Shown: positions 18,928 to 29,586 of the stretch, piece after piece
Layout: every line of letters starts with the position of its first letter
Position numbering within the stretch: position 1 is the stretch's first letter
Source: Zygotorulaspora mrakii
Lineage: Eukaryota > Ascomycota > Saccharomycetes > Saccharomycetales > Saccharomycetaceae
DNA: 64,000 nucleotides
Reading direction: 5' to 3'
Assembly (NCBI RefSeq): GCF_013402915.1
Contig: NC_050721.1
Location: forward strand, 1,116,001-1,180,000
Translations under genes and position numbers: made by a program
Notes under the pieces: generated by a model
What the model saw: only the letters and a program-made list of their open reading frames with translations
Databases searched by the model: none
What the model was told of the DNA's origin: nothing

Positions 18928-21003
18928 TCAATTCATTTCACTCAGAGACAATGCTATTGCCAACTGCAGTGCTTCATCGTCCTCCCGGCTACTTGCCAGT
19001 TCTACATCTGGATTGTTATCGAACTCTCTACTTTGAAGTTCACGCGACGCATTGCCGTCTCTCCGTGCTCTCCTCATCGATCGTTCTTGTGCGTCCTGCT
19101 CTTCGGCCGCAGAGCATTCCAGAGCTGCCAAGAATTCCTGGTCACCTTCATCTGCTAAACATCGGTATACCGATTGGTTATGTTCAGTCCTAGTGGAAGC
19201 TTCAAAAGCTCTCCTCAAATCATCGTCTGCTGCTTCCCTAATTTTATTTTCTTGTTGCGCTATCGAATCAGATTCCATTAGCGCGATTTTTAATTGTAAC
19301 TCTTCATCACTCATATCTCCTCCATACGTTTCCAGAAGTCTTTCGCTTTCCAGCCTTTGTTTGCTGCGGATATATTTTTCCTCATCATATATTGCAAGTC
19401 CAACGTCAACCCCACTTTCCCGCTTACCACTATGACTGTGGTGATTATTAGTTCCACGTCTCTTGTCATAATTAGATTCAGAGATGTATTGCAAATAGTG
19501 GACGACATTACCACTTCCAATTACCATTCTGCCTTGTGATATCGCCAAAAATTGAGGATTTGGTTCTGTTTTTTGCACCGTTTTAATCAATTGTGCACTT
19601 GTTGCGTCAAAAATCTGTAATTTGCCTCCCAGAGCGCAAACAATTACCAAATTTGTCACTTGACAGGTGAAGATGTGACCATCGAATTCTAATACGTTCT
19701 CAATTTTCAAAGTGTTCCCAGGTGCACGAACATTTATTATATTAATTGTATTTTTCATTGTCATAATAGCCAAATGACAACCATCACCACCGGCCAACTT
19801 TGGATTTTGCTCTCTTAAACTCGTCACTTCATCAAGCGTAATTTTATTGATTAATTCTGGAACTTCAATTGATCTCGTATAGTTGAAGTTCTGATTTGGA
19901 TCAAATGAAATCACAAATAGGTGATTGGTATCGGCTAGTATTAATGACATTGAACCGAAATCGACCTTAAAAAACTGAACTCGAAGTAAGATTTCCTCAC
20001 AGCTATCATAAGAAACCTTAGGTAACTTTATAACATGAATGTTATTCATTTCGTGAATCACATATATTTTCTCTTCATCTAATACAATCGTCCAACTTTT
20101 GAACAAGGCAACATGTGTAATGGCCTTGTTGGAAACTTTGAGAAAATTTATACGCTTTGTCTCGCACCACCATATAACTTCGCCATTCTCAGATCCGCTT
20201 ACACACCAATCTTCAAATGATCCCTGTGAAGACGAGGTCGTTATTGCTGTAACACATGCTGAGTGTCTAAAATCAAATTCAGTCACTGGCGTTAAGTAAG
20301 ATTTGTTACTTAGCAGTTTACCGAACACCCTGCCATCAAATCTACCAAAGACAGCAGCGTTCATATTGAAGTTCATGGTAGAGCATCCCTGTGGAGTCGT
20401 ACAAGGTATGTATATCAACCTATCCTTTTTCCGCTTCGAGTGCAACTGAACCAGTGTTATAATGCCATCGTTATAACAAGCGCAACGCGGGTAATCGAAG
20501 AGCAAGCTTTCGATTTGAATCTCAAACCTGGGCGACGGCGACAAAACATATTTTGTCTTCACAGCTCTATTGTGCTTCCATTGCTTCAGACCCTTGAGCC
20601 TTTGCAAATATTCTGTACTATACTTCGACGATTGCGAAAATGACGGAAAACTACCAGTGTGTACCTTTGATATAAACAAGTTCTTCCAGAGTTCCTCATC
20701 GTTAATCAGCCTCGAAAAGTGCTTGCAGACTTGCTGCAAAACATACAGATCCTTTTCGTCTAGATGACTGAAAATATTAATCAATATTTCAGGTGGGAGC
20801 AACACCAATGACATCCCTTCACTGCCCCCTGATTCTGACGACCAAGCCGTTATGGGAATAGCGTCCATGCTAAACGACAAGGAGTGATGTGCCACCGAGG
20901 GGATAACACTCTGTCCATACATTTTGTTGAAATACGCAAATTCAAGTTCTATGATGTACTTATGTAAAGAGAATGGCAAAATGCTAAGAAACCGCCTTTG
21001 CAC
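18928..21003 (-). CDS. UFO1: UFO1, F-box receptor of an SCF ubiquitin ligase
   Basis: Substrate receptor of SCF, known in S. cerevisiae for turnover of the HO endonuclease. The open frame codes for 691 residues. The F-box LPPEILINIFSHLDEKDLYVLQ begins at about residue 69. A central region matches Ufo1 (IYIPCTTPQGCSTMNFNMNAAVFGRFDGRVFGKLLSNKSYLTPV), probably a beta-propeller. The C-terminus has four ubiquitin-interacting-motif-like helices near 565-577, 593-605, 619-632 and 675-688. The start is uncertain: S. cerevisiae Ufo1 begins about 10 residues before the F-box, so ATGs at residue 46 (20868) or 64 (20814) are likelier than the first. Confidence 0.93.
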   Translation of the reverse strand: MQRRFLSILPFSLHKYIIELEFAYFNKMYGQSVIPSVAHHSLSFSMDAIPITAWSSESGGSEGMSLVLLPPEILINIFSHLDEKDLYVLQQVCKHFSRLINDEELWKNLFISKVHTGSFPSFSQSSKYSTEYLQRLKGLKQWKHNRAVKTKYVLSPSPRFEIQIESLLFDYPRCACYNDGIITLVQLHSKRKKDRLIYIPCTTPQGCSTMNFNMNAAVFGRFDGRVFGKLLSNKSYLTPVTEFDFRHSACVTAITTSSSQGSFEDWCVSGSENGEVIWWCETKRINFLKVSNKAITHVALFKSWTIVLDEEKIYVIHEMNNIHVIKLPKVSYDSCEEILLRVQFFKVDFGSMSLILADTNHLFVISFDPNQNFNYTRSIEVPELINKITLDEVTSLREQNPKLAGGDGCHLAIMTMKNTINIINVRAPGNTLKIENVLEFDGHIFTCQVTNLVIVCALGGKLQIFDATSAQLIKTVQKTEPNPQFLAISQGRMVIGSGNVVHYLQYISESNYDKRRGTNNHHSHSGKRESGVDVGLAIYDEEKYIRSKQRLESERLLETYGGDMSDEELQLKIALMESDSIAQQENKIREAADDDLRRAFEASTRTEHNQSVYRCLADEGDQEFLAALECSAAEEQDAQERSMRRARRDGNASRELQSREFDNNPDVELASSREDDEALQLAIALSLSEMN

Positions 21004-21479
21004 AAATGTGGAATCGAACCACAGAAAAAAAGCATGTATTAATACTGCACGACTAGAAGGGTATACAGAAAGTGGAAGAAAGTGTGGTCTTAAAAAACTA
21101 GCAGCCTGTTTCGTTTAAGGGTTTCTCTTAAACGAAAGCACTTATCGCTTGTATCGCTTAAGATGCAGAAAAGTGAAAAGTGGTTTTTTTCTTTTAACAA
21201 AGGCGAAACGCACGGCCGATTGAGAGCGATAGCACAGGAAGTATCAGGCAATTGTATGTTGTGGAAGAAAGCGATAAAATTGCAAAATCGTGCTTGCTGG
21301 CTGTTTTGGCTGTTCTGTAACAATTTTATAATGGTCTTGAAACCACTTTGCCGTTCGAACAATTGAATCGGTTTTTACCAATTGCAGTTCATATAAATAG
21401 GTGAAAGGAATCAGATATTCGAAGAAATTGCGTCCTTTGAAAATACATCACAGATAGTTAAGTACAGTAGCATTATATA
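21004..21479. promoter_or_regulatory. Divergent UFO1/ERG13 promoter
   Basis: Apart from the palindrome listed separately, this stretch holds only short frames on both strands (64-90 codons) that do not resemble proteins. A TATA-like CATATAAATAG lies near 21391, about 85 bp before the ERG13 ATG. Confidence 0.5.
21109..21137. promoter_or_regulatory. Perfect 11-bp inverted repeat, putative sterol response element
   Basis: Left arm TTTCGTTTAAG (21109-21119), 7-bp spacer, right arm CTTAAACGAAA (21127-21137). It lies 343 bp upstream of ERG13. Each arm contains TCGTTTAA, near the Upc2/Ecm22 consensus. The right arm recurs unchanged upstream of ERG9. Confidence 0.55.
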
Positions 21480-22865
21480 ATGACCGAAATTAAGAGACAA
21501 AAGACAGCTGCTCAATTGAGCAGACCAGCAAATGTTGGTATCAAGGGTATCGAGATTTACATCCCTTCTCAATGTGTGAACCAGAGTGAGTTGGAGAAAT
21601 TCGATGGTGTTTCAAGTGGTAAGTACACCATTGGTTTGGGCCAAACCAATATGTCATTTGTCAACGATAGAGAAGATATCTATTCGTTGAGTTTGACTGC
21701 ATGCTCTAAGCTTTTGAAGAACTATAACATCGATCCACAAGATATTGGTAGACTAGAAGTCGGTACAGAAACACTGATTGATAAGTCAAAGTCGGTTAAA
21801 ACAGTTTTGACTCAATTGTTTGAGGGCAATTCTGATTTAGAAGGTGTTGACACCTTGAACGCATGTTATGGTGGTACCAATGCCGTCTTCAACTCGATCA
21901 ATTGGATTGAATCCAGCGCCTGGGACGGCCGTGACGCTATAGTTGTTTGCGGTGATATTGCCATTTACGACAAGGGAGCAGCAAGACCAACAGGAGGTGC
22001 CGGTACAGTAGCATTATGGATTGGACCTGACGCGCCAATTGTGTTTGATCCTATTAGAGGTTCTTTCATGGAAAACGCTTACGATTTCTACAAACCAGAT
22101 TTCACCAGTGAATACCCCTACGTTGACGGTCACTTCTCACTGACTTGTTATGTCAAGGCGTTGGACCAAAGTTACAAAGCTTACTCCAAGAAGGCAATTG
22201 CTAGAGGGCTAGCCAAGGATCCAGCAGGCCCAGAAGCCGTCAATGTTTCCAAATTTTTCGATTATAACGTTTTCCATGTTCCAACATGTAAATTAGTCAC
22301 AAAATCGTACGGTAGACTATTGTACAACGATTTCAGATCCAATCCATCTTTATATTCCAATGTCGACTCCAACATGGCAACAGAGGACTACGAAAAATCG
22401 TTGACCGATAAGACAATCGAAAAAACCTTTGTTAACGTTGCCAAGGTTTTACACAAAGAGAGAGTTGAACCTTCTCTGACAGTTCCAACAAACACCGGTA
22501 ACATGTATACCGGTTCCGTATGGTCTGCATTGGGGTCTCTAATCTTTTTCAAGGGCTCCGAAGCGTTGCAGGACAAGCGTATCGGCTTATTCTCGTATGG
22601 TTCGGGTCTGGCTGCTTCATTATTCTCCTGCAAAGTCGTTGGTGACGTCAGCAACATCGTGAAGGTTTTGGATCTAGAACACAAATTGTCCTCGAGAAAG
22701 ACGGAAACCCCACAGGACTACGAGAAGGCAATTCATTTAAGAGAACAAGCACATCTGCAAAAGGACTTCAAGCCACAAGGCTCTATCGAATTGTTGATTC
22801 CAGGAACCTATTACTTGACCGAGGTTGATGACAAGTTCAGAAGATCCTACGCTGTCAAGGAGTAG
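21480..22865 (+). CDS. ERG13: ERG13, HMG-CoA synthase
   Basis: Condenses acetyl-CoA with acetoacetyl-CoA to 3-hydroxy-3-methylglutaryl-CoA early in the mevalonate pathway. The product has 461 residues. S. cerevisiae Erg13 carries about 30 more at its N-terminus, and alignment begins at the internal Met of that protein (MTEL there, MTEI here). The catalytic residues are visible: Glu97 in VGTETLID, Cys129 in NACYGG and His266 in FHVPTC. Highly biased codons suggest strong expression. Divergent from UFO1. Confidence 0.96.
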   Translation: MTEIKRQKTAAQLSRPANVGIKGIEIYIPSQCVNQSELEKFDGVSSGKYTIGLGQTNMSFVNDREDIYSLSLTACSKLLKNYNIDPQDIGRLEVGTETLIDKSKSVKTVLTQLFEGNSDLEGVDTLNACYGGTNAVFNSINWIESSAWDGRDAIVVCGDIAIYDKGAARPTGGAGTVALWIGPDAPIVFDPIRGSFMENAYDFYKPDFTSEYPYVDGHFSLTCYVKALDQSYKAYSKKAIARGLAKDPAGPEAVNVSKFFDYNVFHVPTCKLVTKSYGRLLYNDFRSNPSLYSNVDSNMATEDYEKSLTDKTIEKTFVNVAKVLHKERVEPSLTVPTNTGNMYTGSVWSALGSLIFFKGSEALQDKRIGLFSYGSGLAASLFSCKVVGDVSNIVKVLDLEHKLSSRKTETPQDYEKAIHLREQAHLQKDFKPQGSIELLIPGTYYLTEVDDKFRRSYAVKE

Positions 22866-23962
22866 ATGTATACATATCACATCGTTCGCACTTAGTAGCA
22901 GTGTATAGAAATAGAACAGTATGCGGGTAGGAATTTTTCACCTTGCTTTTTCACATATTCAATTCACGTGTCTGGATGAATCCTGTCCGAGAGAGACTGT
23001 CCGAATCCAAGCTACCGAATGAGGGCTGTCCGGAGTAGAACTGTCCGGACCACCCTTTCCGGCACGACGACTGTCCGGTGCGTGCTGTCCGGTGCGTGCT
23101 GTCCGAAGCAAAGTCGATCGTGCTGGGCCGCTGCTCCAACCGGACAGCACCAATTGATCCGCTACAACACCGACTCGGCGCATTGCAAATCCGATCCGCA
23201 ACCGCCCGGTGTGCCACCTGAGAATGTCCGCTTTCAGTGTCCGGACCTAGAGCGGTCTGTACATGCATGCCCCTCTTCTACCCCTCATAGCGACAAATGG
23301 AAGAAAAGGAACGGACGAAAAAACTTGCTGCGCGTCATCAAATGTGCTTCTTTGATTGGCCAGTGGCCCTCCATTTCGTCGTACAAACGTACAGGAGAGA
23401 ATATAGGTGAGTCAAACACCCATACACCGCAGCACCAGGAACACAGAAACATAACGAATTGTTCATTTTATTCATTTGGCCCGTCTTGCTGCCCCTCCTT
23501 CTGCCCCGCGATCCATTCCGAGATAAAGCCGTTGCTTTGGCAAGGTCTGCGGGGCAATCTAGGCACTGCGCTAAAAAACGCATCAAAGTTTCAAGAAACT
23601 GAAAAAAGGTATTGCCCAATGCGGTAATACGAAAATGGAAATAGCCTTTGTCTCTGGTTTTTCGTCTTCCTTCGGAACCCGAATAATGCTCGATCGACGA
23701 CGACGGACATGATGAAAATTGATATTTTGAAATGCGAATAGTTCAAGTTTGACACAACAATACTTCACTTGGATATTTTATAGGATCGAATACACTCAAT
23801 AGTTTGCGATCTTCTGGGCTGATAGAAGTTACTTTGCCAGGAGGATACTGAGATACGTCTTAGCAAGATATACTGCACAGCTAGACAGAGCTTACTTATG
23901 GTGACAGGACGTTAGGATTTGGGACCAAGTGTGCATTTATTTTAAGCGTGCTATATTGAAAC
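22866..23962. other. ERG13-RPM2 spacer
   Basis: 1.1 kb with no convincing gene. The front part holds a minisatellite (listed separately), and two more TGTCCG cores follow at about 23225 and 23238. The overlapping frames at 22951-23627 (up to 202 codons) are low-complexity and differ by frame, as expected from repeat DNA. The RPM2 promoter should lie in the last few hundred bases. Confidence 0.5.
22983..23105 (+). repeat. Minisatellite: about nine degenerate 14-15 bp units around CTGTCCGG
   Basis: CTGTCCG occurs at 22983, 22997, 23026, 23041, 23071, 23085 and 23099. Degenerate cores fill the gaps at 23012 (CTACCGA) and 23055 (CTTTCCG). Steps between starts are 14, 15, 14, 15, 14, 16, 14 and 14 bp. 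A complementary core CGGACAG lies at 23141, 42 bp after the last unit. Confidence 0.75.
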
Positions 23963-26900
23963 ATGGCATTCAAATCTTTCAAATACAAGTTCTACTCAAA
24001 GGGCTACCATTGCTCAGCTGCACAGAAGAACTCTACGTCTTTTTTTGACAGTTCGTACCAGTACTTCAGACAAAACCAAGGTCTGGTGAGCCTCGATACG
24101 GCTATACCGCAGTCAAATGTGCAACACCTAAATCCTTATCCGGTGCTGAGTGCCAACGTCAACTACAATAATCTGGATGATGTACTGAATACACAGGATG
24201 GTGCGGTGGCCACGACACACGAGGAGCAGCACGAGGAGGAGTCAGTGGCTCTAGAGAGGAACAGATCGTCGTCCATAAACCATTCCAGGCAACAGAAACC
24301 AGTTTCGGCAATAGGGAGAAATAGTATGGGTGATTCTAATGGCAGCAGAGGTCTCTTGCCGCCAATACAGCGAGATGCATTGATAGATCACAACCTGTCT
24401 AAGAAGTTTTACTCAACGACAGCCACAGGGAAGTCGGGAACCTCGGCTCCTGTGTATGTTGCGGTTGGAGCCACCGGAATAAGTGGCTCAACCGTGATAA
24501 ATAATCACAATCAGACTAATTTTGATGTCGATTTGCAAAAGAAAGCACCCTCACAAGATATTGTACCCGGAACTGCAACCGCCAGCGGAGCCACTCCTAC
24601 TGTTGAGACGCTCCCGTGGGAAGAAGATACCGAATCATCTCTTAATCCATCTACTTTCCTGACTACTCACATCAACGAGATCAATGAAGCATACCGTACC
24701 CGCGATTACAACAAGATTAACCCCCTATATCAAGCATTGAAACGTAATGGAATCGTACCACCTTTAGAAGTTTACTCGAAAGTTTTAGAGTCTTTGGCAA
24801 AACGGGACCTGGATAAAGACGATTTAGACTATAAAATGTCGGAGCTACTAACGTGCTACCAGGATATGATTATCAATAAATTGAAGCCATCTGATGAAAT
24901 ATACAATATTGTTCTAGGTTATCTTTTCAAAGGTTCAATTCTCGCTTACAAAATCCGCAACTCCAACGGTTCAGATTTCTACAAAATTGCTTCGGAACTT
25001 TATTTAACCATCGATACTCAAAACAAACAACATCAGTTCTCTAAAGAAGTGCTAGATCATGCACTATTAGCAATGAATCTTTATCCCGGCCACCTCAGCT
25101 TACAAACTGCTCAAGAAGTGGTCAATTCATCACCTTTTTTTAAAAAGGACTGCTTTTATTACGTTGCATTCATTTCATATGCAAAATTAACTAATGATAA
25201 TGTACTGATTAAAAAACTTTATGAAGAGTTTAGAGCTGCTTTAACTGCTGATCAGTCTTTGAAATCTAAAGAATTTGAAGTTTATACGATGACGCTCTCT
25301 GGTCTAGTAGAAACTGGTGATCTTGATTTAGCAATAAAACTTTTGGATACACTTACGATTGAACTAAAAGAAAAGAATGGTTCTGGTGAAATTCTGTCGT
25401 TGATGTTATCCAATTTTCTCATCTCTGTCAGCAAGATTGACTGTCACAGAGCTTATGAACTATGGTCAAAATTTCATAAAATGAGGTGGATACCGGAATT
25501 CTCATACGAGTTTTATCTGGTTCTGTTGGCAAATAGCTTTGAAGATTGGAAATTGTCCAAGAAAATTTACGACTGCATCTTCCCAATGAGAGCTCAATTC
25601 AAGGATGCGAGAAGAGAGCTCTCAGATTATTTATTACGTCCAATAGGTGTGGAATCTGTTATGACTTCATTACTAGATTATGCATTACAGTCGAAAGATA
25701 ATGAGATGATAATGAAAATTCTTGAAGAGTCAGTAATTAAAAATCTAAAATTTGACGTTGGTGTTTACCAATTTATATTTGCATATTTGAAAGAGATCAA
25801 ATGTCCGGACGATTATCTTCTCAGATTTATTGCAACTCATGGCTCTCTGTTTAATCAGGATACCAAAAGTATTGATAGTTATGAATTTTTGAATGGAATC
25901 ATAGATCATTTCCCATCTCAAGTAATTTTGAAGAAAATAACAGAGATGAAATTTTTCAGTGAACTTTGTCGGAATTTCAATATGGGCGCATCCAAAGCAA
26001 TTAACTATGGTGGATTAATTGGTTGTATGAGAAGTCTTTGGGCATCCCCACAAACAATTGACAAGTACTCTTATAATCTGGAAATTCATGCAATTCTGAT
26101 CATGAGATTATTGGACTTTGACACTTATTATAACATAATGGATAATGAAATTTTGATTGATTTCAAGGAAAAAGTTTTGGACCGGTTTTCAAAATTGGCG
26201 ATAAATTACAGAAGATTAAATTTTGACCCAAATAAAGTACCGGGTGCAGTTTCGCAAGCAATCAAAATGATCGATTTACCAGACGATGTAGCTGGATTCT
26301 ATAGCCATCCTGGGGATTGGGACAAAACTTATCCGCTAGCACTCGGTTCTGCAATTAGAAACTCTGGCAGTACCGGTATAAAGGAATTCAAAAGACTGAA
26401 AAAAGAGAATTATAGCTTTGATTATGATACTTATAAAGAACTGGTCAAAAAAGGAGTAATTAATTCCGAAACTATTTCTGCCAGTCTAGATTTATGCGCG
26501 GATGAAGAAGAACTGAAATATCTGACGAATACAATGTGCGTCAAATGTACCGGAAAAAATTTAGAGAAAACTCTGCTGGAACATCCTTCTTTTCAAATTA
26601 GGATTTTGCCCTCTTTGACTGATGAATCCTTATTACGCCTGGCTAAGAATTGCTCATTGGATCATTGGATTAACCAGGCCCAATTTCCTAAAAAGTTCAA
26701 AAGTATCGCGGCTCAAGCAGAATTCAAGTCTTCCATTGGCTACGTGTATGATCAACTATCTAAGAACAAGGAATACTCCAGGATTTTGCTTTTCAATAAA
26801 GTGTGTCCTGTGCTCAACATAGAAATTCTACTCAAATCCTGCATAAGAACAGGAAACTACGAATTATATCGCCAAATGTTCGAAAAATACAGAGATCATT

Positions 26901-27625
26901 TGGGACCTTCTGCATTAGATATACAGTCTGAGTATCTGATCAACAGGGGCAGAATCGATGAGGCTGTTAATCTGATAAAGTCCGCAAGTGTTCGTACTCC
27001 ATGTAAGACTTTGGACATTTACACGTTCGGGCTTTTCTTACAGAGTTTTTACAAAGAGGTTACGTCCTACGAGGCTCCGGAGGACACTTTACAGTTGGCT
27101 AATCTTTTGTCTGCTCAATCAAGCTTTATGGGGATGTTGTCACTTTACGATACAATAACGAAATCTGATACTTTTTTAATTGAAAGTGATATTACATTTG
27201 CTGTCAAATCTGAAATTCTGGAACAGATGCTAAACAACTTATATGATGCTACTGAATTGGTAGATGTCAATAGCGAAGAAGTGTCAGACAAATTCAACAG
27301 CAAAATACAAAATTACTTCAGATTCAGAGCATTTTTGAAATTGCCACAATTGCAACTAGGTGATTTGAAACAACTATTGGGTATCTGGGCGAAGGTGAAT
27401 CCATTTGCCATCGATACGTTGTTTAACAACATGGTTGAAACGATTTATTTGAACCCCAATGGTAGACTTCTGTACCTGGAACATGATTTGTCTGTGTCGT
27501 TTAAACCACATGACATCCACGAGTTATGTGCTGATATCGAAAACTTTTATAAGATGGAAGAGGATGCAGAAAATACAAGCAAGGTCCAAAAGTTCAAATC
27601 ACTTTTGGACGATATGATAAGATGA
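23963..27625 (+). CDS. RPM2: RPM2, protein subunit of mitochondrial RNase P
   Basis: Large mitochondrial protein needed to mature the 5' ends of mitochondrial tRNAs, with further reported roles in mitochondrial biogenesis and transcription. It has 1220 residues (S. cerevisiae 1202). The first 45 residues (MAFKSF..., then SKGYHCSAAQKNSTSFFDSSYQYFRQNQGLV) match Rpm2 closely and include the basic presequence. Residues about 50-230 are low-complexity and poorly conserved. The remainder is predicted helical, with pentatricopeptide-like repeats (for example near 240-320). The gene is intact. UFO1 and RPM2 are near neighbours in S. cerevisiae too; here ERG13 lies between them. Confidence 0.93.
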   Translation: MAFKSFKYKFYSKGYHCSAAQKNSTSFFDSSYQYFRQNQGLVSLDTAIPQSNVQHLNPYPVLSANVNYNNLDDVLNTQDGAVATTHEEQHEEESVALERNRSSSINHSRQQKPVSAIGRNSMGDSNGSRGLLPPIQRDALIDHNLSKKFYSTTATGKSGTSAPVYVAVGATGISGSTVINNHNQTNFDVDLQKKAPSQDIVPGTATASGATPTVETLPWEEDTESSLNPSTFLTTHINEINEAYRTRDYNKINPLYQALKRNGIVPPLEVYSKVLESLAKRDLDKDDLDYKMSELLTCYQDMIINKLKPSDEIYNIVLGYLFKGSILAYKIRNSNGSDFYKIASELYLTIDTQNKQHQFSKEVLDHALLAMNLYPGHLSLQTAQEVVNSSPFFKKDCFYYVAFISYAKLTNDNVLIKKLYEEFRAALTADQSLKSKEFEVYTMTLSGLVETGDLDLAIKLLDTLTIELKEKNGSGEILSLMLSNFLISVSKIDCHRAYELWSKFHKMRWIPEFSYEFYLVLLANSFEDWKLSKKIYDCIFPMRAQFKDARRELSDYLLRPIGVESVMTSLLDYALQSKDNEMIMKILEESVIKNLKFDVGVYQFIFAYLKEIKCPDDYLLRFIATHGSLFNQDTKSIDSYEFLNGIIDHFPSQVILKKITEMKFFSELCRNFNMGASKAINYGGLIGCMRSLWASPQTIDKYSYNLEIHAILIMRLLDFDTYYNIMDNEILIDFKEKVLDRFSKLAINYRRLNFDPNKVPGAVSQAIKMIDLPDDVAGFYSHPGDWDKTYPLALGSAIRNSGSTGIKEFKRLKKENYSFDYDTYKELVKKGVINSETISASLDLCADEEELKYLTNTMCVKCTGKNLEKTLLEHPSFQIRILPSLTDESLLRLAKNCSLDHWINQAQFPKKFKSIAAQAEFKSSIGYVYDQLSKNKEYSRILLFNKVCPVLNIEILLKSCIRTGNYELYRQMFEKYRDHLGPSALDIQSEYLINRGRIDEAVNLIKSASVRTPCKTLDIYTFGLFLQSFYKEVTSYEAPEDTLQLANLLSAQSSFMGMLSLYDTITKSDTFLIESDITFAVKSEILEQMLNNLYDATELVDVNSEEVSDKFNSKIQNYFRFRAFLKLPQLQLGDLKQLLGIWAKVNPFAIDTLFNNMVETIYLNPNGRLLYLEHDLSVSFKPHDIHELCADIENFYKMEEDAENTSKVQKFKSLLDDMIR

Positions 27626-27810
27626 AATTAGAAATAGTTTTTTCCTAACAATGATACTAATGATATATAAAAATTTTAATATATGCCTTAATGATTACTA
27701 AAAAGGGTTCACGTTCGGTATTCGCTCAGATTATTTTCATGATTGATGAACTCACATTTTAAAAAATTGTAGCTATTCTTACCGATATACAAAGACTTGA
27801 CTCGACACTA

Positions 27811-29586
27811 TTACAGCCCTGGTGTATTATCCATATATTCAGAAAGTGCACAACTCAGTGGCGGTATATCCGCGAGCTTGTGAAGAATAACTGGCTTAAT
27901 CGTAGTGCAAAATTTAGATCCGGGGCCCTCTGATTCATTCGATAGTAAGCAGAGAAAAGTTGCCGCTGCTTTTGACAAATTAGAAAGCTTTGTGGGAAAT
28001 CGTACCTGCGGTAGTTCTTCTTGTTTTGATGGAGTAACATTCGTAACTTCATCTAAGAATTTTGACTGTAAGGATGGCAAAGGATTTCTTGCAGCCACTT
28101 CACCCTCAACAATACCGAGGGGTCTTACTCTTGGCTGAATACCTTTCATAACAAATCTTTTTTTCCCAGTCGTGGGATCTGTGATAACCATTGCGGAGGC
28201 CTCATGGAACGCATTTGAAACATTTTTAATGAATTCAACTGCTGGCAGGAGTTTTCTTCCAGAATCGCGAACTGGCTGGGAAAATTTTGATTCATATGCT
28301 CTCCAGAGGCTTATTTGCGTAAATTCTGCATCGGTTACGGGTTCAAAACAGCATCGTAACCATGCGGTAGACCTCATTGGCTCGTTCATCTCAAAAAGTT
28401 GTGCAAATAATTCTTTGTTAAGTTCTGGAGCCACTGTAGGTGCAGGTGGTCTCAATCGTTTCACCAATTTGATATCAGTTCTTTCTAAAGTGGAATAATT
28501 TGGTTGGACGACATTATACGTTAATAATTTGGGTAATATAGCTGCTAACGTCGCAAATCTGTGTGGGTCCCCTAGCAAAAAGGATATTCTTTGACTCCCT
28601 GGTAGAATATATTGATAAAGGAAATCCAAGCTTGCGGACATTAGTTCATTATCACACTCAACAATCAAAAAAGAGACAATTAGCGAGAGTGTTTTTTCAT
28701 TTATATTGTCAGCGGCACTTTCCTCATCAGCTTTTGACCTAACGAGTAAACGTGATAATGACCTCAGGATTGAAATTACCATATACCTATCCTTTGTATA
28801 ATTAAGTAGGGAAAGTAGTGTTTTGAAATATAAATCATCTTTTTTTGCCGGAGCTATGTAAGACGATATAGCTTCCATTAGGTCCAAGACATAATGAGTA
28901 AGCTCATTGAAAAAGGAAGCATTTCCCTGAAATAGTTGCCAGTCAGAACTTGATGTTGCCACGCATTCAAAGTTTTGTAAAATGTGTAGGATGAAACTTT
29001 TGATGTATTTATCATTGACCAAAACCTGGATTGACTCCGTATCTTGACTCAAATTTCTCAAAATAAGTATACTATTCAAACCGGTCTGTAGAATATCCAA
29101 AGATTCTGGATCGCCGAAGAGGGGACTATCAAAGCGTTCAATCATTTTTTCCAGCCGACTGATGAACTTCCTAAAGAGAGGTAACAAACTTGGCAAATCC
29201 TTAAGGTTAATCATATAGGGTGCCTTATTACTATATGCCAAATATTTCTTCAGCGCCCATTTAACTTCCTCGGGCACACCACTTAGAATAGCCATTTTCA
29301 TTCTGGTTAGATCGTCCACGCCACGAGAAGTTTCCCTTGGCAAATTCTGGAAAACTGTTAGATTTGCCAAAGAGTACTGCAGCGATTTCGTATTTGTTCC
29401 AATAGAAACACCGTCAGACTGATTTCTGGTAACTTTGATGGGTTGAGCAACCATATTTGAGAACATGTTGGTATTATTTACATCTTCACCATCGGCACCC
29501 ATGTGATCGTCGCCATTGCCCCCAATTGACGTTGGAGTATCGGTAGCAGCCTGTGGGGTAGGTGAGTTGGTTGTGAAAACGCTCAT
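27811..29586 (-). CDS. RSC9: RSC9, subunit of the RSC chromatin-remodelling complex
   Basis: DNA-binding subunit of the RSC nucleosome remodeller, in the nucleus. The product has 591 residues (S. cerevisiae 581). The N-terminus (1-50) is Thr/Asn/Gly-rich and disordered-looking. The middle has helical, armadillo-like character. [27 protein letters not shown] (about 410-440) is the RFX-like segment typical of Rsc9/ARID2-type proteins. The C-terminus ends near [15 protein letters not shown]. It is convergent with RPM2. ERG13 and RSC9 are next to each other in S. cerevisiae; here RPM2 lies between. Confidence 0.9.
   Translation of the reverse strand: MSVFTTNSPTPQAATDTPTSIGGNGDDHMGADGEDVNNTNMFSNMVAQPIKVTRNQSDGVSIGTNTKSLQYSLANLTVFQNLPRETSRGVDDLTRMKMAILSGVPEEVKWALKKYLAYSNKAPYMINLKDLPSLLPLFRKFISRLEKMIERFDSPLFGDPESLDILQTGLNSILILRNLSQDTESIQVLVNDKYIKSFILHILQNFECVATSSSDWQLFQGNASFFNELTHYVLDLMEAISSYIAPAKKDDLYFKTLLSLLNYTKDRYMVISILRSLSRLLVRSKADEESAADNINEKTLSLIVSFLIVECDNELMSASLDFLYQYILPGSQRISFLLGDPHRFATLAAILPKLLTYNVVQPNYSTLERTDIKLVKRLRPPAPTVAPELNKELFAQLFEMNEPMRSTAWLRCCFEPVTDAEFTQISLWRAYESKFSQPVRDSGRKLLPAVEFIKNVSNAFHEASAMVITDPTTGKKRFVMKGIQPRVRPLGIVEGEVAARNPLPSLQSKFLDEVTNVTPSKQEELPQVRFPTKLSNLSKAAATFLCLLSNESEGPGSKFCTTIKPVILHKLADIPPLSCALSEYMDNTPGL

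Noticed and set aside
20995..21080. tRNA-like T-arm on the reverse strand (TGTGG-TTCGATT-CCACA)
   Set aside because: No matching acceptor stem, D-arm or anticodon stem could be found upstream at tRNA distance; the stretch overlaps the 5' end of the UFO1 frame.
22951..23627. Frames of up to 202 codons between ERG13 and RPM2
   Set aside because: They overlap the minisatellite, differ in all frames and look like random or repeat-driven peptide.
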